From the NCBI RefSeq assembly GCF_048551375.1, contig NZ_JBLYZJ010000022.1, positions 1-28,667 of the forward strand: a stretch of 28,667 bases of DNA, read 5' to 3'. The stretch is from Faucicola sp048551375 (GTDB lineage: Bacteria > Pseudomonadota > Gammaproteobacteria > Pseudomonadales > Moraxellaceae). Of the stretch, positions 1 through 7,735 are shown in pieces; the first letter of the stretch is position 1; each line of letters starts with the position of its first letter. The notes beneath the pieces are model-generated. The model was not told where the DNA came from. It saw only the letters and a list, made by a program, of their open reading frames with translations, and did not search any database. The translations under genes were made by a program, and so were the position numbers.

Positions 1-76
1 TGGCTCTCCAACCTGGGCTCGAACCAGGGACACATGGATTAACAGTCCATTGCTCTACCGACTGAGCTATTGGAGA
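1..76 (-). tRNA. tRNA-Asn (GTT), copy 1
   Basis: Read on the minus strand this folds into a complete cloverleaf. The acceptor stem TCTCCAA pairs with TTGGAGA, the T arm carries GGTTCGAGCC, and the anticodon loop CTGTTAA gives anticodon GTT (asparagine). The discriminator base G is followed by an encoded CCA at positions 3-1. The gene ends exactly at the window edge, so its terminator is outside. A second copy at 216-291 has the same sequence. Confidence 0.97.
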
Positions 77-96
77 ACAGTTATCAAGTGGTGCGT

Positions 97-125
97 ATAA
101 TACAGAAGATTATTTGATTCGTCAA
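97..125 (-). promoter_or_regulatory. Promoter of tRNA-Asn copy 1
   Basis: On the minus strand there is a -35 TTGACG (125-120), a 17-bp spacer and a -10 TATTAT (102-97), about 20 bases upstream of the tRNA. This is a near-consensus sigma-70 promoter, so this copy can be transcribed independently of copy 2. Confidence 0.75.
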
Positions 126-180
126 GCAGTTTTTTTAACAAAATAAAAAAACATGAATATTATAAATATTCCAAGCAATA

Positions 181-210
181 AAAAACCCTTTCTATCAAAG
201 AAAGGGTTTT
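181..210 (-). terminator. Terminator of tRNA-Asn copy 2
   Basis: A perfect 12-bp stem (182-193 with 199-210) and a 5-base loop are followed on the minus strand by a run of T residues. It lies five bases downstream of the second tRNA-Asn and separates it from copy 1. It is an intrinsic (Rho-independent) terminator. The symmetric A/T flanks might also stop plus-strand transcription, but there is no plus-strand gene upstream. Confidence 0.85.
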
Positions 211-215
211 ATATG

Positions 216-291
216 TGGCTCTCCAACCTGGGCTCGAACCAGGGACACATGGATTAACAGTCCATTGCTCTACCGACTGAGCTATTGGAGA
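216..291 (-). tRNA. tRNA-Asn (GTT), copy 2
   Basis: This gene has the same 76-base sequence as the copy at 1-76, with anticodon GTT, discriminator G and an encoded CCA. It has its own promoter (352-379) and terminator (181-210), so the two copies are separate transcription units arranged in tandem. Confidence 0.97.
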
Positions 292-351
292 ATAAGCGGT
301 AGAATTTGGGTTAAACAAACCAGTGTGTGCTAGTGCGTTTAAGTGGTGCGT

Positions 352-379
352 ATTTTAGCAAAGTTTATCAAGATGTCAA
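352..379 (-). promoter_or_regulatory. Promoter of tRNA-Asn copy 2
   Basis: On the minus strand there is a consensus -35 TTGACA (379-374), a 16-bp spacer and a -10 TAAAAT (357-352). The bases just after the -10, TACGCACCACTT, also occur after the -10 of copy 1. The duplicated unit therefore reached beyond the tRNA itself. Confidence 0.78.
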
Positions 380-480
380 GCGATTTTGATAAAAAAAATT
401 GTTTTAATGAATTGCATGCTGAAAGATACCACAGCGTAAGGCATTGTCACATAATTACGCCATCATTGATATTGGGTCAC

Positions 481-518
481 TGGTATAATTGGGTGAATTT
501 CTCCCAATTAATGGGAGA
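481..518 (+). promoter_or_regulatory. Extended -10 promoter and 5'-UTR hairpin
   Basis: TGGTATAAT (481-489) is an extended -10 element (TGnTATAAT); no good -35 is visible. Just downstream a perfect 7-bp inverted repeat, TCTCCCA/TGGGAGA (500-506 and 512-518) with a 5-base loop, would fall in the leader RNA. The start codon of the DUF2059 gene is at 580. The hairpin could stabilise the mRNA or be a protein-binding site; it lacks a T run, so it is not a typical terminator. Confidence 0.5.
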
Positions 519-579
519 TTTATTGTATTCATAAATTTAAGATTTTAATGCTTTATTAGCTTTATTATAGGAATCTATC

Positions 580-1218
580 ATGCCATCTACCACGATTTTG
601 CAAGGTTTATCTGCCACCACCAAATTTTTGTTATCAACCGTGACGCTTACCTTAATGCTTGCCACTACCAGTCATGCTGAGTTGGTGATTCAGCCATCAC
701 GCCCCAATATTAGCCCAGAACTTGCCAGTATAGCACTAGCCAAAGCCATGCCCAGTGATGCTTCGACCACCAAACTGATGCAAGTGTTTCATATTGATGA
801 GATGATTGATAGCCTAATTGCCCAACGTCAACAAATGGCAGAGGGTGTGAAAGCCTTACCGAACACCTTGCCAATGACTGAAAGTAACTCTGTTTTTTCT
901 AAAAAAACCAATCAGCAAATCCAAAAGGTGTTTGAAAAGTATCGCCAAGTCTTTGCAGGGCAGTTTGATAGTCAGCAAAGTCGTCAACAAATGCAACAAG
1001 CTTACCGTCAAGCGGTACAGAAACATTATACTCAAGCGGAAGTCGAGGCATTGATTGGTTTTTATGATACCCCAATGGGTCAACAGATTTTACCAAAACA
1101 ATCGTTGGTCACCCAAGATTTTATGCAAATTGCCATGCCAAGTATGATGGGTAATAGCGAAGCTTTACAAAAAGTTTTGCCAAATCTCGGTCAAGATATC
1201 GAAAAAATCTTTCAATAA
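580..1218 (+). CDS. Secreted DUF2059 domain protein
   Basis: The protein has 212 residues. The N-terminus has a hydrophobic stretch (about 16-28) ending in the signal-peptidase-I-like site SHA|E after residue 33, so export to the periplasm is expected. The C-terminal part (about 130-195) has the DUF2059 pattern: helices rich in Gln, a YTQAEVEALIGFYDTPMGQ segment (about 150-168) and a conserved Met/Gln-rich tail. The family is common in Proteobacteria and has no established biochemical role. The gene stands alone between tRNA genes, with an extended -10 promoter at 481-489. It is followed after about 35 bases by a MITE-like repeat rather than a clear terminator. The ATG at 580 is chosen because the signal peptide begins there and GAATC upstream is only a weak ribosome site. 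Confidence 0.8.
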   Translation: MPSTTILQGLSATTKFLLSTVTLTLMLATTSHAELVIQPSRPNISPELASIALAKAMPSDASTTKLMQVFHIDEMIDSLIAQRQQMAEGVKALPNTLPMTESNSVFSKKTNQQIQKVFEKYRQVFAGQFDSQQSRQQMQQAYRQAVQKHYTQAEVEALIGFYDTPMGQQILPKQSLVTQDFMQIAMPSMMGNSEALQKVLPNLGQDIEKIFQ

Positions 1219-1254
1219 TCCTGTAAAATAGGCTGATTGGGTGGGTTTTATAAA

Positions 1255-1390
1255 TAGGACTTACGCAATTTTAAAATATCGTTTCTTTACAAAGACGCTA
1301 AACCCCTGCATACGCAGGGGTGACGAGTAATTTAAATTTGGTCGTCATTCCTGCGAATGCAGGAATCCAGTGTCTTTTGCGTAAGTCCTA
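1255..1390. repeat. MITE-like element with nested palindromes
   Basis: The 136-bp element is bounded by perfect terminal inverted repeats: TAGGACTTACGCAA (1255-1268) and its complement (1377-1390). The outermost TA on each side may be a TA target duplication, leaving 12-bp GGACTTACGCAA termini. Inside are two perfect 8-bp stems with 4-base loops: ACCCCTGC/GCAGGGGT (1302-1321) and ATTCCTGC/GCAGGAAT (1347-1366). It has no coding capacity. The inner ATTCC...GGAAT palindrome resembles the dRS3 type of Neisseria repeat in form. The same terminal sequence recurs at 28569-28582, which shows that this is a dispersed family. Confidence 0.8.
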
Positions 1391-1422
1391 ATAAAAAAAT
1401 TCTGAAAAATTAAAAAAAGTGC

Positions 1423-1450
1423 TTGACGTTGATGCGGAAATCTCTATAAT
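1423..1450 (+). promoter_or_regulatory. Promoter of tRNA-Val/tRNA-Asp
   Basis: A -35 TTGACG (1423-1428), a 16-bp spacer and a consensus -10 TATAAT (1445-1450) lie 17 bases before tRNA-Val. It starts only 33 bases after the MITE-like element. Confidence 0.85.
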
Positions 1451-1467
1451 ACGCATTCACAGACGAT

Positions 1468-1543
1468 GGGTGGTTAGCTCAGTTGGTAGAGCATCTGCCT
1501 TACACGCAGAGGGTCAGCGGTTCGAGCCCGTTACCACCCACCA
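1468..1543 (+). tRNA. tRNA-Val (TAC)
   Basis: The acceptor stem GGGTGGT pairs with ACCACCC, the D arm is AGCTCAGTTGGTAGAGC, and the anticodon loop CTTACAC gives TAC (valine). The T arm contains GGTTCGAGCC, and the discriminator A is followed by an encoded CCA. It is cotranscribed with tRNA-Asp 49 bases downstream. Confidence 0.97.
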
Positions 1544-1592
1544 ATGCTTGACATCATTGGTTTATTTAGATACTATCGTCATCTACTACCGT

Positions 1593-1669
1593 GCAGTGGT
1601 AGTTCAGTTGGTTAGAATACCGGCCTGTCACGCCGGGGGTCGCGGGTTCGAGCCCCGTCCGCTGCGCCA
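1593..1669 (+). tRNA. tRNA-Asp (GTC)
   Basis: The acceptor stem GCAGTGG pairs with CCGCTGC, including one T-G wobble. The anticodon loop CTGTCAC gives GTC (aspartate). The T arm contains GGTTCGAGCC and CCA is encoded. This is the second gene of the Val-Asp unit; the terminator at 1709-1740 follows. Confidence 0.97.
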
Positions 1670-1708
1670 CTTCTTTTAGAAGTTTAAAACTTAGATTCCA
1701 AGTTTATG

Positions 1709-1740
1709 CCTCAAATCTCCCCTGATTTGAGGTTTTTTTT
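1709..1740 (+). terminator. Terminator of the tRNA-Val/Asp unit
   Basis: A perfect 9-bp stem CCTCAAATC/GATTTGAGG (1709-1717 and 1724-1732) with a 6-base loop is followed by eight T residues. It is a classic intrinsic terminator separating the tRNA unit from the polysaccharide locus. Confidence 0.93.
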
Positions 1741-1850
1741 AGATGATTAGAAATACTCAATGATTTGTGTTTTTGAATTGTTAATATAAAACTATTGTGA
1801 TTTATTTTGCTTAAAATCCTATTAAAATTATGTAATAATACCAAGAAAAT

Positions 1851-1873
1851 TGACCAATCTATTTATTGGGTCA
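1851..1873 (+). promoter_or_regulatory. Hairpin just upstream of the wza ribosome site
   Basis: TGACCAAT (1851-1858) pairs with ATTGGGTCA (1865-1873) with one bulged base and a 6-base loop. The stem ends a few bases before the GAGG ribosome site (1876-1879) of wza. If transcribed it would sit directly beside the initiation region. It could modulate translation or mark an operator; nothing in the sequence decides between these. I found no JUMPstart/ops (GGCGGTAG) element in the wza leader. Confidence 0.35.
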
Positions 1874-1883
1874 TTGAGGTAGA

Positions 1884-3020
1884 ATGAAAATGATGAAGAA
1901 TTTTTATACAATCTGTGCAATGGGTTGTATCAGTGCTTTGAGTGGCTGTGCAACTTTGAATGGGTTGACAGCAGGTACGAGTGCAGGTCAATTACCCATT
2001 ACCCAATCAACAGAAACAACCAATGCTATCCCCACCTCATTTGTCGCCCAAAATGGCATGCAATACAATATTAGTGAATTAACCACTGATAATTTGCCAA
2101 GGGTTAGTCATGTCGCAAATAGCCGTCCTTTATCTTTACCCAAATCACGTACCAGTGTTGGTGACTATCGTATTACCGCAGGTGATGTGATTGGTATTGT
2201 CTTACCTAGCTATCCTGAGATTACGCCATTAACGCCATCCAATGGCAATAATATGTATGGCAATGGTTATTTGGTGGATCAAACAGGTTATTTACAGTTT
2301 CCGATGATTGGCCGTGTCAAAGCCACAGGTTTAACAGCCACTCAACTAAGTCAAGCGTTGGCCAGTAGGCTGTCTCGTTATCTCAAACAACCTGACCCCC
2401 AAGTGCGTGTATTATCGTATCGTGGTAATAAGTTTTTCATTGATGGTCAAGTCAAAACCCCAGGAGAGTTTTCGATTGCTGACCAACCAGTGAGCATTTA
2501 TAGTGCGATTGGTATGGCAGGCGGGGCAACGACAACCGCAGATACCGAAAATATCACGTTAAATCGTGGTGGTCGCACTTATCATTTTGGATTAAAGTCC
2601 ATGAGTCGTTTGGGGTATTCACCCAATAATATGATGATTCAAGATGGTGATGCGATTCATATTAATAACATGGACCAAAATAAAGTCATCGTGGTTGGTG
2701 AATTTACTAAGCCTAGCCCTGTACAAATTCCTGAGGATGGTATTAGTCTTGCAGGGGTGATTGGTGAAGTGAGTGGCTTAGATAAAGCAGGGGCAAATGC
2801 CAGAATGGTGTATGTTCTCAGAGAAAACCCCGCTCAATATAGTGCCAGTATTTATCATGTGAATCTAACCAATCTAACCAATATGTCATTAGCAAATCGT
2901 TTTGAAATGCAAGCAGGTGATGTGGTATATGTTGACCCAACTGGTTTGGCCCGTTGGAATCGTGTGATTTCTTTATTATTACCAGCCACGTCTTTGTCAT
3001 CTTTAGTAAGTCAGTTTTAA
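1884..3020 (+). CDS. wza: Wza-type outer-membrane polysaccharide export lipoprotein
   Basis: The protein has 378 residues, normal for Wza. A lipoprotein signal peptide ends in LSGC with the lipidated Cys at residue 22. The polysaccharide-export domain starts near residue 95 (DYRITAGDVIGIVLPSYPEI) and runs to about 175. SLBB-type domains follow (about 180-260, with GQVKTPGEF, and about 268-350). A C-terminal amphipathic segment (about 355-376) corresponds to the helix that forms the membrane ring in E. coli Wza. The family forms an octameric channel that carries polysaccharide across the outer membrane in contact with Wzc. The ATG at 1884 is supported by GAGG five bases upstream. It is the first gene of the locus, with wzb starting 16 bases later. 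Confidence 0.93.
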   Translation: MKMMKNFYTICAMGCISALSGCATLNGLTAGTSAGQLPITQSTETTNAIPTSFVAQNGMQYNISELTTDNLPRVSHVANSRPLSLPKSRTSVGDYRITAGDVIGIVLPSYPEITPLTPSNGNNMYGNGYLVDQTGYLQFPMIGRVKATGLTATQLSQALASRLSRYLKQPDPQVRVLSYRGNKFFIDGQVKTPGEFSIADQPVSIYSAIGMAGGATTTADTENITLNRGGRTYHFGLKSMSRLGYSPNNMMIQDGDAIHINNMDQNKVIVVGEFTKPSPVQIPEDGISLAGVIGEVSGLDKAGANARMVYVLRENPAQYSASIYHVNLTNLTNMSLANRFEMQAGDVVYVDPTGLARWNRVISLLLPATSLSSLVSQF

Positions 3021-3036
3021 GTAAGGCAGGATTGTC

Positions 3037-3471
3037 ATGTTGGTTAATAATATATTGGTGGTATGTGTGGGTAATATTTGCCGTAGCCCAATCGGTGAAG
3101 CGATGTTACAAGCCAAATTTCCTAATATGAAGGTGAGTTCGGCTGGGATTAGTGCGTTGGTCGGTAACCCTGCGGATGATAATGCCATTCAAGTGATGGA
3201 TGAAATCGGCATTGATATGCGAAGCCACCGTGCTAGACAATTAAACGCTGAACTGATGCAACAAGCAGATTTGGTGTTATGTATGTCAGCAGGGCAGGAG
3301 CGTTGGATTAAAGACCAATGGGCGATGCACCGAGGTAAGGTGTATCAGTTGGGTAAATGGATTAATAAAGAAGTTGATGACCCTTATCGTCTGCCTTTAG
3401 CAAAGTTTTATGAGGCACGTGAAGTAATCGACAATGCTGTATCTGGCTGGGAATGTAAATTGGCAAAGTAA
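3037..3471 (+). CDS. wzb: Wzb-type low-molecular-weight tyrosine phosphatase
   Basis: The protein has 144 residues. The P-loop CVGNICRS (C10 to R16, CX5R) and the general-acid motif DDPYR (D114/D115) are both intact, so it should be catalytically active. It is cytoplasmic. In this family the substrate is the phosphotyrosine tail of the Wzc kinase, and cycles of phosphorylation and dephosphorylation are needed for polymer assembly. Its place between wza and wzc is the standard order. AGG lies 9-11 bases before the ATG. Confidence 0.94.
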   Translation: MLVNNILVVCVGNICRSPIGEAMLQAKFPNMKVSSAGISALVGNPADDNAIQVMDEIGIDMRSHRARQLNAELMQQADLVLCMSAGQERWIKDQWAMHRGKVYQLGKWINKEVDDPYRLPLAKFYEAREVIDNAVSGWECKLAK

Positions 3472-3494
3472 ATATCATTGCGGTCAGTAAAAAA

Positions 3495-3524
3495 TTGACA
3501 CAAATAATCACATTACATTAAAAT
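3495..3524 (+). promoter_or_regulatory. Possible internal promoter before wzc
   Basis: A consensus TTGACA (3495-3500), an 18-bp spacer and TAAAAT (3519-3524) lie in the 87-base gap between wzb and the likely ATG of wzc. Transcription would begin near 3531. That is consistent with the ATG at 3559 and would leave the alternative TTG at 3532 almost leaderless. It is prediction only; AT-rich DNA gives such matches by chance. Confidence 0.4.
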
Positions 3525-3558
3525 CCAAATTTTGACACAATTGATTGAGCGAGCAGGC

Positions 3559-5727
3559 ATGAGTAGTAAAGAAGCGGTTGATGATGAAATTGATTTAAGA
3601 GCCTTATTGGGTGTATTGCTCAATTATTGGAAAATGATTGTTGCTTGTTTGCTACTAGGCTTACTGGCTGGTGTGTTTTATGCCAAGACAGCCACACCTG
3701 TGTATCGTACAAATGCCCTATTGCAAGTGGATAAAAAATCACAAGGTGTTTCTGCGTTAGGGGCAGATGTTGCAGATTTGCTACAAGCTGAGGGTAGCTC
3801 TGCGAATACCGAAATCGAATTGCTAAAATCACGGATGGTCTTATGGCCTGTGATAGAAAGCTCACATTTGGATATTAGTCTTGCTCCAACTGAACGTAAA
3901 TTTCTTGATAAATTTCGCCAAATTAAGAACAATCAGATTTTTCATGATAATACAGGCATTGCAACCCTTGATGAGCGAGTGTCAGTCGCAGATTTTAATG
4001 TGGCAAAAGATTATTATGGCAAAGCCTTTACCTTGGTAGCTGAGGGTAATCAGCAGTTTCGTTTGACCTTAGAGGATAAGGTTAATATTAAAGGTTATAT
4101 TGGCAAGCCCACGACCATCAATACCAAGCAAGGGCCTGTTAGTATTTTGGTTAATCGCTTGCCACCGAAAGAGAGCTTTTTTATTAGTCAACAAGCCCCT
4201 GCCAATGCTACAAATTCTCTCAGAGGCTCATTGAATATAGTAGAGCAGGGTAAAAATACAGGTATTTTAACTGCCACGATGGATGGCGTTAATCAAGACG
4301 AAATTACCCAAACCCTCACCAAAATTGTTACCACTTATAAACAACAAAACGAAGATAAAAGTTCAGCAGAAACCTCGAAAACTTTGGCATTTATGCAAGA
4401 ACAATTGCCAAAATTGCAACAGCAACTGAACGAAGCTCAAATTGCCTTTAACCAATTCCGTCAAAAAAATGGTACGGTTGATATTGATAAAGAGGCAGAG
4501 TTAATTGTTGGTCAACGCACTGCCATTCAAACCAGTCTAAGAGAGTTAGAATTAAAACGAGCGGAATTGGCAGAGCGTTATACCGATGAATACCCTGTAT
4601 TAAAACAGATTAATGCCCAAATTGCTGAACTCAAAGATAAAGACAAAGCTTTAAGCGAAAATATTACTCGTATTCCAGAAGTACAGCGTCAGTTTCTGGA
4701 TTTATCCAATGAAGTCAAAATTAGCAGTGAAATTTATCTCACCATGCTAAAAAATTACCAACAATTGCAAATTGTCAAATCAGGACAAATGGGTTATGTG
4801 CGGATTGTGGATTTGCCAATCAGTACAGATAAACCAATTGCTCCAAAAAAATCGCAAATTGTGTTGTTAGCAAGTTTATTAGGTTTAATGTTGGGCGTTG
4901 GCTTAGCATTCTTACGCTCATTGCTAAATGTGGGTGTGAAAGATGTCAAAGATTTAGAAGATCAAATCGATGTGCCTGTTATTGCTGTGATTCCAAAAGC
5001 GCCTCGTTTGGCACGATTAACGAAAAACAAACGTGGCAACAAGTCAGCCTTGTTGGAACGTGTCGAGCCTGATAGCGTTTCAAATGAAGCTATTAAATCA
5101 CTTAGAACGCATCTATTATTCGATAGTAAGCATGAGAAAGGCAATAAATTGTTAATCACAGGGGCCTCACCAGGTATTGGTAAGTCGTTTGTGAGTGCTA
5201 ATTTAGCAGTAGCCATGGCGATGTCGGGTAAAAAGGTGTTGTTAATTGATGCGGATGCACGCTTGGGGCATTTACATGACTATTTCCATCAAGTCAATGA
5301 TTATGGTGTGGTTGATTATTTAACCGAAGCTAATACCATGCAGATTCCTTCAAAATTGATACAAAAAACCAGTTTTGATGGTTTGGACTTAATTCCCCGT
5401 GGACGTTATCAAAAAAATACCTCTGAGTTATTTTTGAATGATGGTATGAAAAATTTATTGGCTCAAGTATCAGATATTTATGATTATATTCTCATTGATA
5501 CCTCGCCTGTGATGGGAACATCAGATGCGTTATCTGTTGGACAATTAGTGGATCAAGTATTGTTTGTCACACGTTATGGTGTATCTACTGCTAAACAAGT
5601 AGAGTTTGCCGTTGAGCGTTTACAAAGAGCCAATATCCCTGTGACAGGCATTGTATTTAATGGCACAGAACAATCAATTATCAATAGCTATAACTATCAT
5701 TATGGTTATGATTATAAGGCTAAGTAA
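3559..5727 (+). CDS. wzc: Wzc-type polysaccharide co-polymerase / tyrosine autokinase
   Basis: From the ATG at 3559 the protein has 722 residues, normal for Wzc. It has an N-terminal Wzz segment with a first membrane helix (about 25-42), a long periplasmic region with coiled-coil stretches (about 270-395) and a second membrane helix (about 433-456). The cytoplasmic BY-kinase domain has Walker A GASPGIGKS (535-543), Walker A' DADAR (564-568) and Walker B ILID (D647). The tail has five alternating Tyr (711, 713, 715, 717, 719), the autophosphorylation cluster that Wzb dephosphorylates. It controls chain length and links synthesis to Wza. The frame opens upstream at a TTG (3532), but that codon lacks a ribosome site. 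The ATG gives an N-terminus (MSSKEAVDDEIDLRALL) like those of known Wzc proteins. Confidence 0.93.
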   Translation: MSSKEAVDDEIDLRALLGVLLNYWKMIVACLLLGLLAGVFYAKTATPVYRTNALLQVDKKSQGVSALGADVADLLQAEGSSANTEIELLKSRMVLWPVIESSHLDISLAPTERKFLDKFRQIKNNQIFHDNTGIATLDERVSVADFNVAKDYYGKAFTLVAEGNQQFRLTLEDKVNIKGYIGKPTTINTKQGPVSILVNRLPPKESFFISQQAPANATNSLRGSLNIVEQGKNTGILTATMDGVNQDEITQTLTKIVTTYKQQNEDKSSAETSKTLAFMQEQLPKLQQQLNEAQIAFNQFRQKNGTVDIDKEAELIVGQRTAIQTSLRELELKRAELAERYTDEYPVLKQINAQIAELKDKDKALSENITRIPEVQRQFLDLSNEVKISSEIYLTMLKNYQQLQIVKSGQMGYVRIVDLPISTDKPIAPKKSQIVLLASLLGLMLGVGLAFLRSLLNVGVKDVKDLEDQIDVPVIAVIPKAPRLARLTKNKRGNKSALLERVEPDSVSNEAIKSLRTHLLFDSKHEKGNKLLITGASPGIGKSFVSANLAVAMAMSGKKVLLIDADARLGHLHDYFHQVNDYGVVDYLTEANTMQIPSKLIQKTSFDGLDLIPRGRYQKNTSELFLNDGMKNLLAQVSDIYDYILIDTSPVMGTSDALSVGQLVDQVLFVTRYGVSTAKQVEFAVERLQRANIPVTGIVFNGTEQSIINSYNYHYGYDYKAK

Positions 5728-5750
5728 ACAAAGGCTGAATAAATATCACT

Positions 5751-7691
5751 ATGTCAAACGTTTCTACTATTAATCATAATCGTGCTGGTCATGCGAGTCA
5801 GTTTACAGGGATATATCGTGTATTGGCGTATGGTATTCAATTGCCACGTTCAGTAAAAAGTTTATTATTGGTAGTGTTAGACACGTTGGCTTCTGTCATT
5901 AGTCTATGGCTAGCTATAGCGTTGCGTTATGGCGAATTTGATTTTAATGTTAGCCGTTGGGTAATCATAGGATTGGCTGTTTTACCAATTATTTTATTAT
6001 GTCTCATCCATTTTTATAGCAATGTATTGCGGGTGTTTCAAGATGAAATCATGCGTACAGTGCTATTGGTGATGTTGGGTTGCTTGATACTTGGGCAGTT
6101 GCTTTGGTATCAAGGGTTATTACCGAATGTCCCAAGGGCTGCCCCTGTTATTCATGTATTTTTATTATATATTTGGTTATGGAACAGTCGGATTATTTTG
6201 CAGTTTTTGCTTCGCAGAGTGCTATATAGAGGGGTGCATCAACAAGATAAACAGAATGTGTTGATTTATGGTGTGGGTGATATTGCCAAAGACTTGATGC
6301 ACGTGCTACATCAAAGCCAAGAGTATGATATTGTTGGTATTGTTGACCAACGGCATCAGCTTAAAGGGGCAAGGATATTAGGGGCAAAAGTTTATACTGA
6401 TGATAATTTAATTGAATTAATTGATAAGCTCAAAGTTGAACATATTCTATTTGCTTTACCACCTGAATATAAAGAATTACAGCAACAAATTATTCATCAA
6501 TTAGCCGATGTCTCCGTCAAAATTAGCCAAATTCCTAGCTTAAATGATATTACCAGTGGAAAGATTAAACTTTCGGATATCAAACCTGTCGATGTCATGG
6601 ATGTGCTACAGCGAGAAGCAGTAGCACCTAATATGGATTTATTACAAAAGAATATCCGTGATAAAGTGGTCATGGTGACAGGGGCAGGTGGTTCGATTGG
6701 TAGTGAGTTATGCCGTCAGATTATCCAACAACAACCTCAAGAACTGGTACTATTTGAAATTTCTGAATTTGCCTTATATGCCATTCATCAAGAATTATCA
6801 CAAATTATTATTAAGCAAGCATTGCCAATTACGCTGCATCAACATTTGGGTAATGTGACCAATCAGGATTTGGTAGAGTCTTTATGCCAACGATATCAAG
6901 TACACACCATTTATCATGCTGCTGCTTATAAGCATGTGCCGATTGTTGAATGTAATGAATATGAAGGTATCATTAATAATTTTGTTGGTACGTATCGTAC
7001 CGTGCAAGCAGCTATTAATGCCAACGTAGATACCTTTGTCGCTATTTCTACAGATAAAGCAGTCCGCCCAACCAATGTGATGGGGGCGACTAAACGCATG
7101 GCAGAGCTAGCGTGTCAATCCTTTGCGATGAGTCAAGCCCATACCACCATTAGCATGGTACGCTTTGGTAATGTATTGGGTTCATCGGGTTCAGTTGTAC
7201 CGTTGTTTAATAAGCAGTTAGCAGCGGGTAAGGTGTTAACTGTCACTCATCCCGAGGTCACTCGTTATTTTATGACCATTCCAGAAGCCGCCCAATTGGT
7301 GATTCAAGCAGGGGCGATGGCAACAGGTGGTGAGGTGTTTGTGCTAGATATGGGTGAGCCTGTGAAAATTGCAGATTTGGCAAAACGCATGATCACGTTA
7401 AGTGGGCAAAAAATTAAATCCGAACGTTACCCAAATGGTGTGGAAATTCAATATGTGGGACTACGCCCTGGTGAGAAGCTATACGAAGAGCTAATCATTG
7501 ATGGGGATAATATTGAGCCAACAACCCACAAGCGTATCATGCAGGCAAAAGAACATTATTTCCCACAACAAGAAATACAACAGTTTTTAGAGCAAGTGAT
7601 TAGTCAAGCCATAGGGCAAAAAGATACCCACTGGCTACGGCAACAATTTGAATATTTTGTGGAAGGGTATCAGTTGCGACCAAAAGCTTAA
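5751..7691 (+). CDS. wbpM: WbpM/CapD-type membrane UDP-GlcNAc 4,6-dehydratase
   Basis: The protein has 646 residues. Four N-terminal membrane helices (about 36-155) come first, then a CoA-binding-like Rossmann fold (GVGDIAKD, 174-181) and a C-terminal SDR domain. The SDR domain has the NAD(P) motif GAGGSIGS (311-318) and the active-site block STDK (433-436) with MGATK (444-448). Met replaces the usual SDR tyrosine, as is typical of the WbpM/PglF branch. The family turns UDP-GlcNAc into UDP-2-acetamido-2,6-dideoxy-4-keto-glucose, the precursor of QuiNAc, FucNAc and bacillosamine. It lies 23 bases after wzc and overlaps the stop-start TAATG with the next frame. The N-terminal membrane part argues against the short soluble PseB type. 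Which sugar is finally made depends on the reductase at 14478. Confidence 0.9.
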   Translation: MSNVSTINHNRAGHASQFTGIYRVLAYGIQLPRSVKSLLLVVLDTLASVISLWLAIALRYGEFDFNVSRWVIIGLAVLPIILLCLIHFYSNVLRVFQDEIMRTVLLVMLGCLILGQLLWYQGLLPNVPRAAPVIHVFLLYIWLWNSRIILQFLLRRVLYRGVHQQDKQNVLIYGVGDIAKDLMHVLHQSQEYDIVGIVDQRHQLKGARILGAKVYTDDNLIELIDKLKVEHILFALPPEYKELQQQIIHQLADVSVKISQIPSLNDITSGKIKLSDIKPVDVMDVLQREAVAPNMDLLQKNIRDKVVMVTGAGGSIGSELCRQIIQQQPQELVLFEISEFALYAIHQELSQIIIKQALPITLHQHLGNVTNQDLVESLCQRYQVHTIYHAAAYKHVPIVECNEYEGIINNFVGTYRTVQAAINANVDTFVAISTDKAVRPTNVMGATKRMAELACQSFAMSQAHTTISMVRFGNVLGSSGSVVPLFNKQLAAGKVLTVTHPEVTRYFMTIPEAAQLVIQAGAMATGGEVFVLDMGEPVKIADLAKRMITLSGQKIKSERYPNGVEIQYVGLRPGEKLYEELIIDGDNIEPTTHKRIMQAKEHYFPQQEIQQFLEQVISQAIGQKDTHWLRQQFEYFVEGYQLRPKA

Positions 7692-7735
7692 TGAAGAAAT
7701 CTGATAACGACCAAGTTATAGCACTAGAGGCAAAA

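Noticed and set aside
343..534. 63-codon open frame on the plus strand
   Set aside because: It overlaps the tRNA-Asn promoter and the extended -10 promoter of the DUF2059 gene, has no ribosome site and reads like non-coding DNA.
1419..1679. 86-codon open frame on the plus strand
   Set aside because: It runs through the promoter and both tRNA genes; the translation is just tRNA sequence.
1741..1883. JUMPstart/ops element in the wza leader
   Set aside because: No GGCGGTAG or close variant was found by reading the leader.
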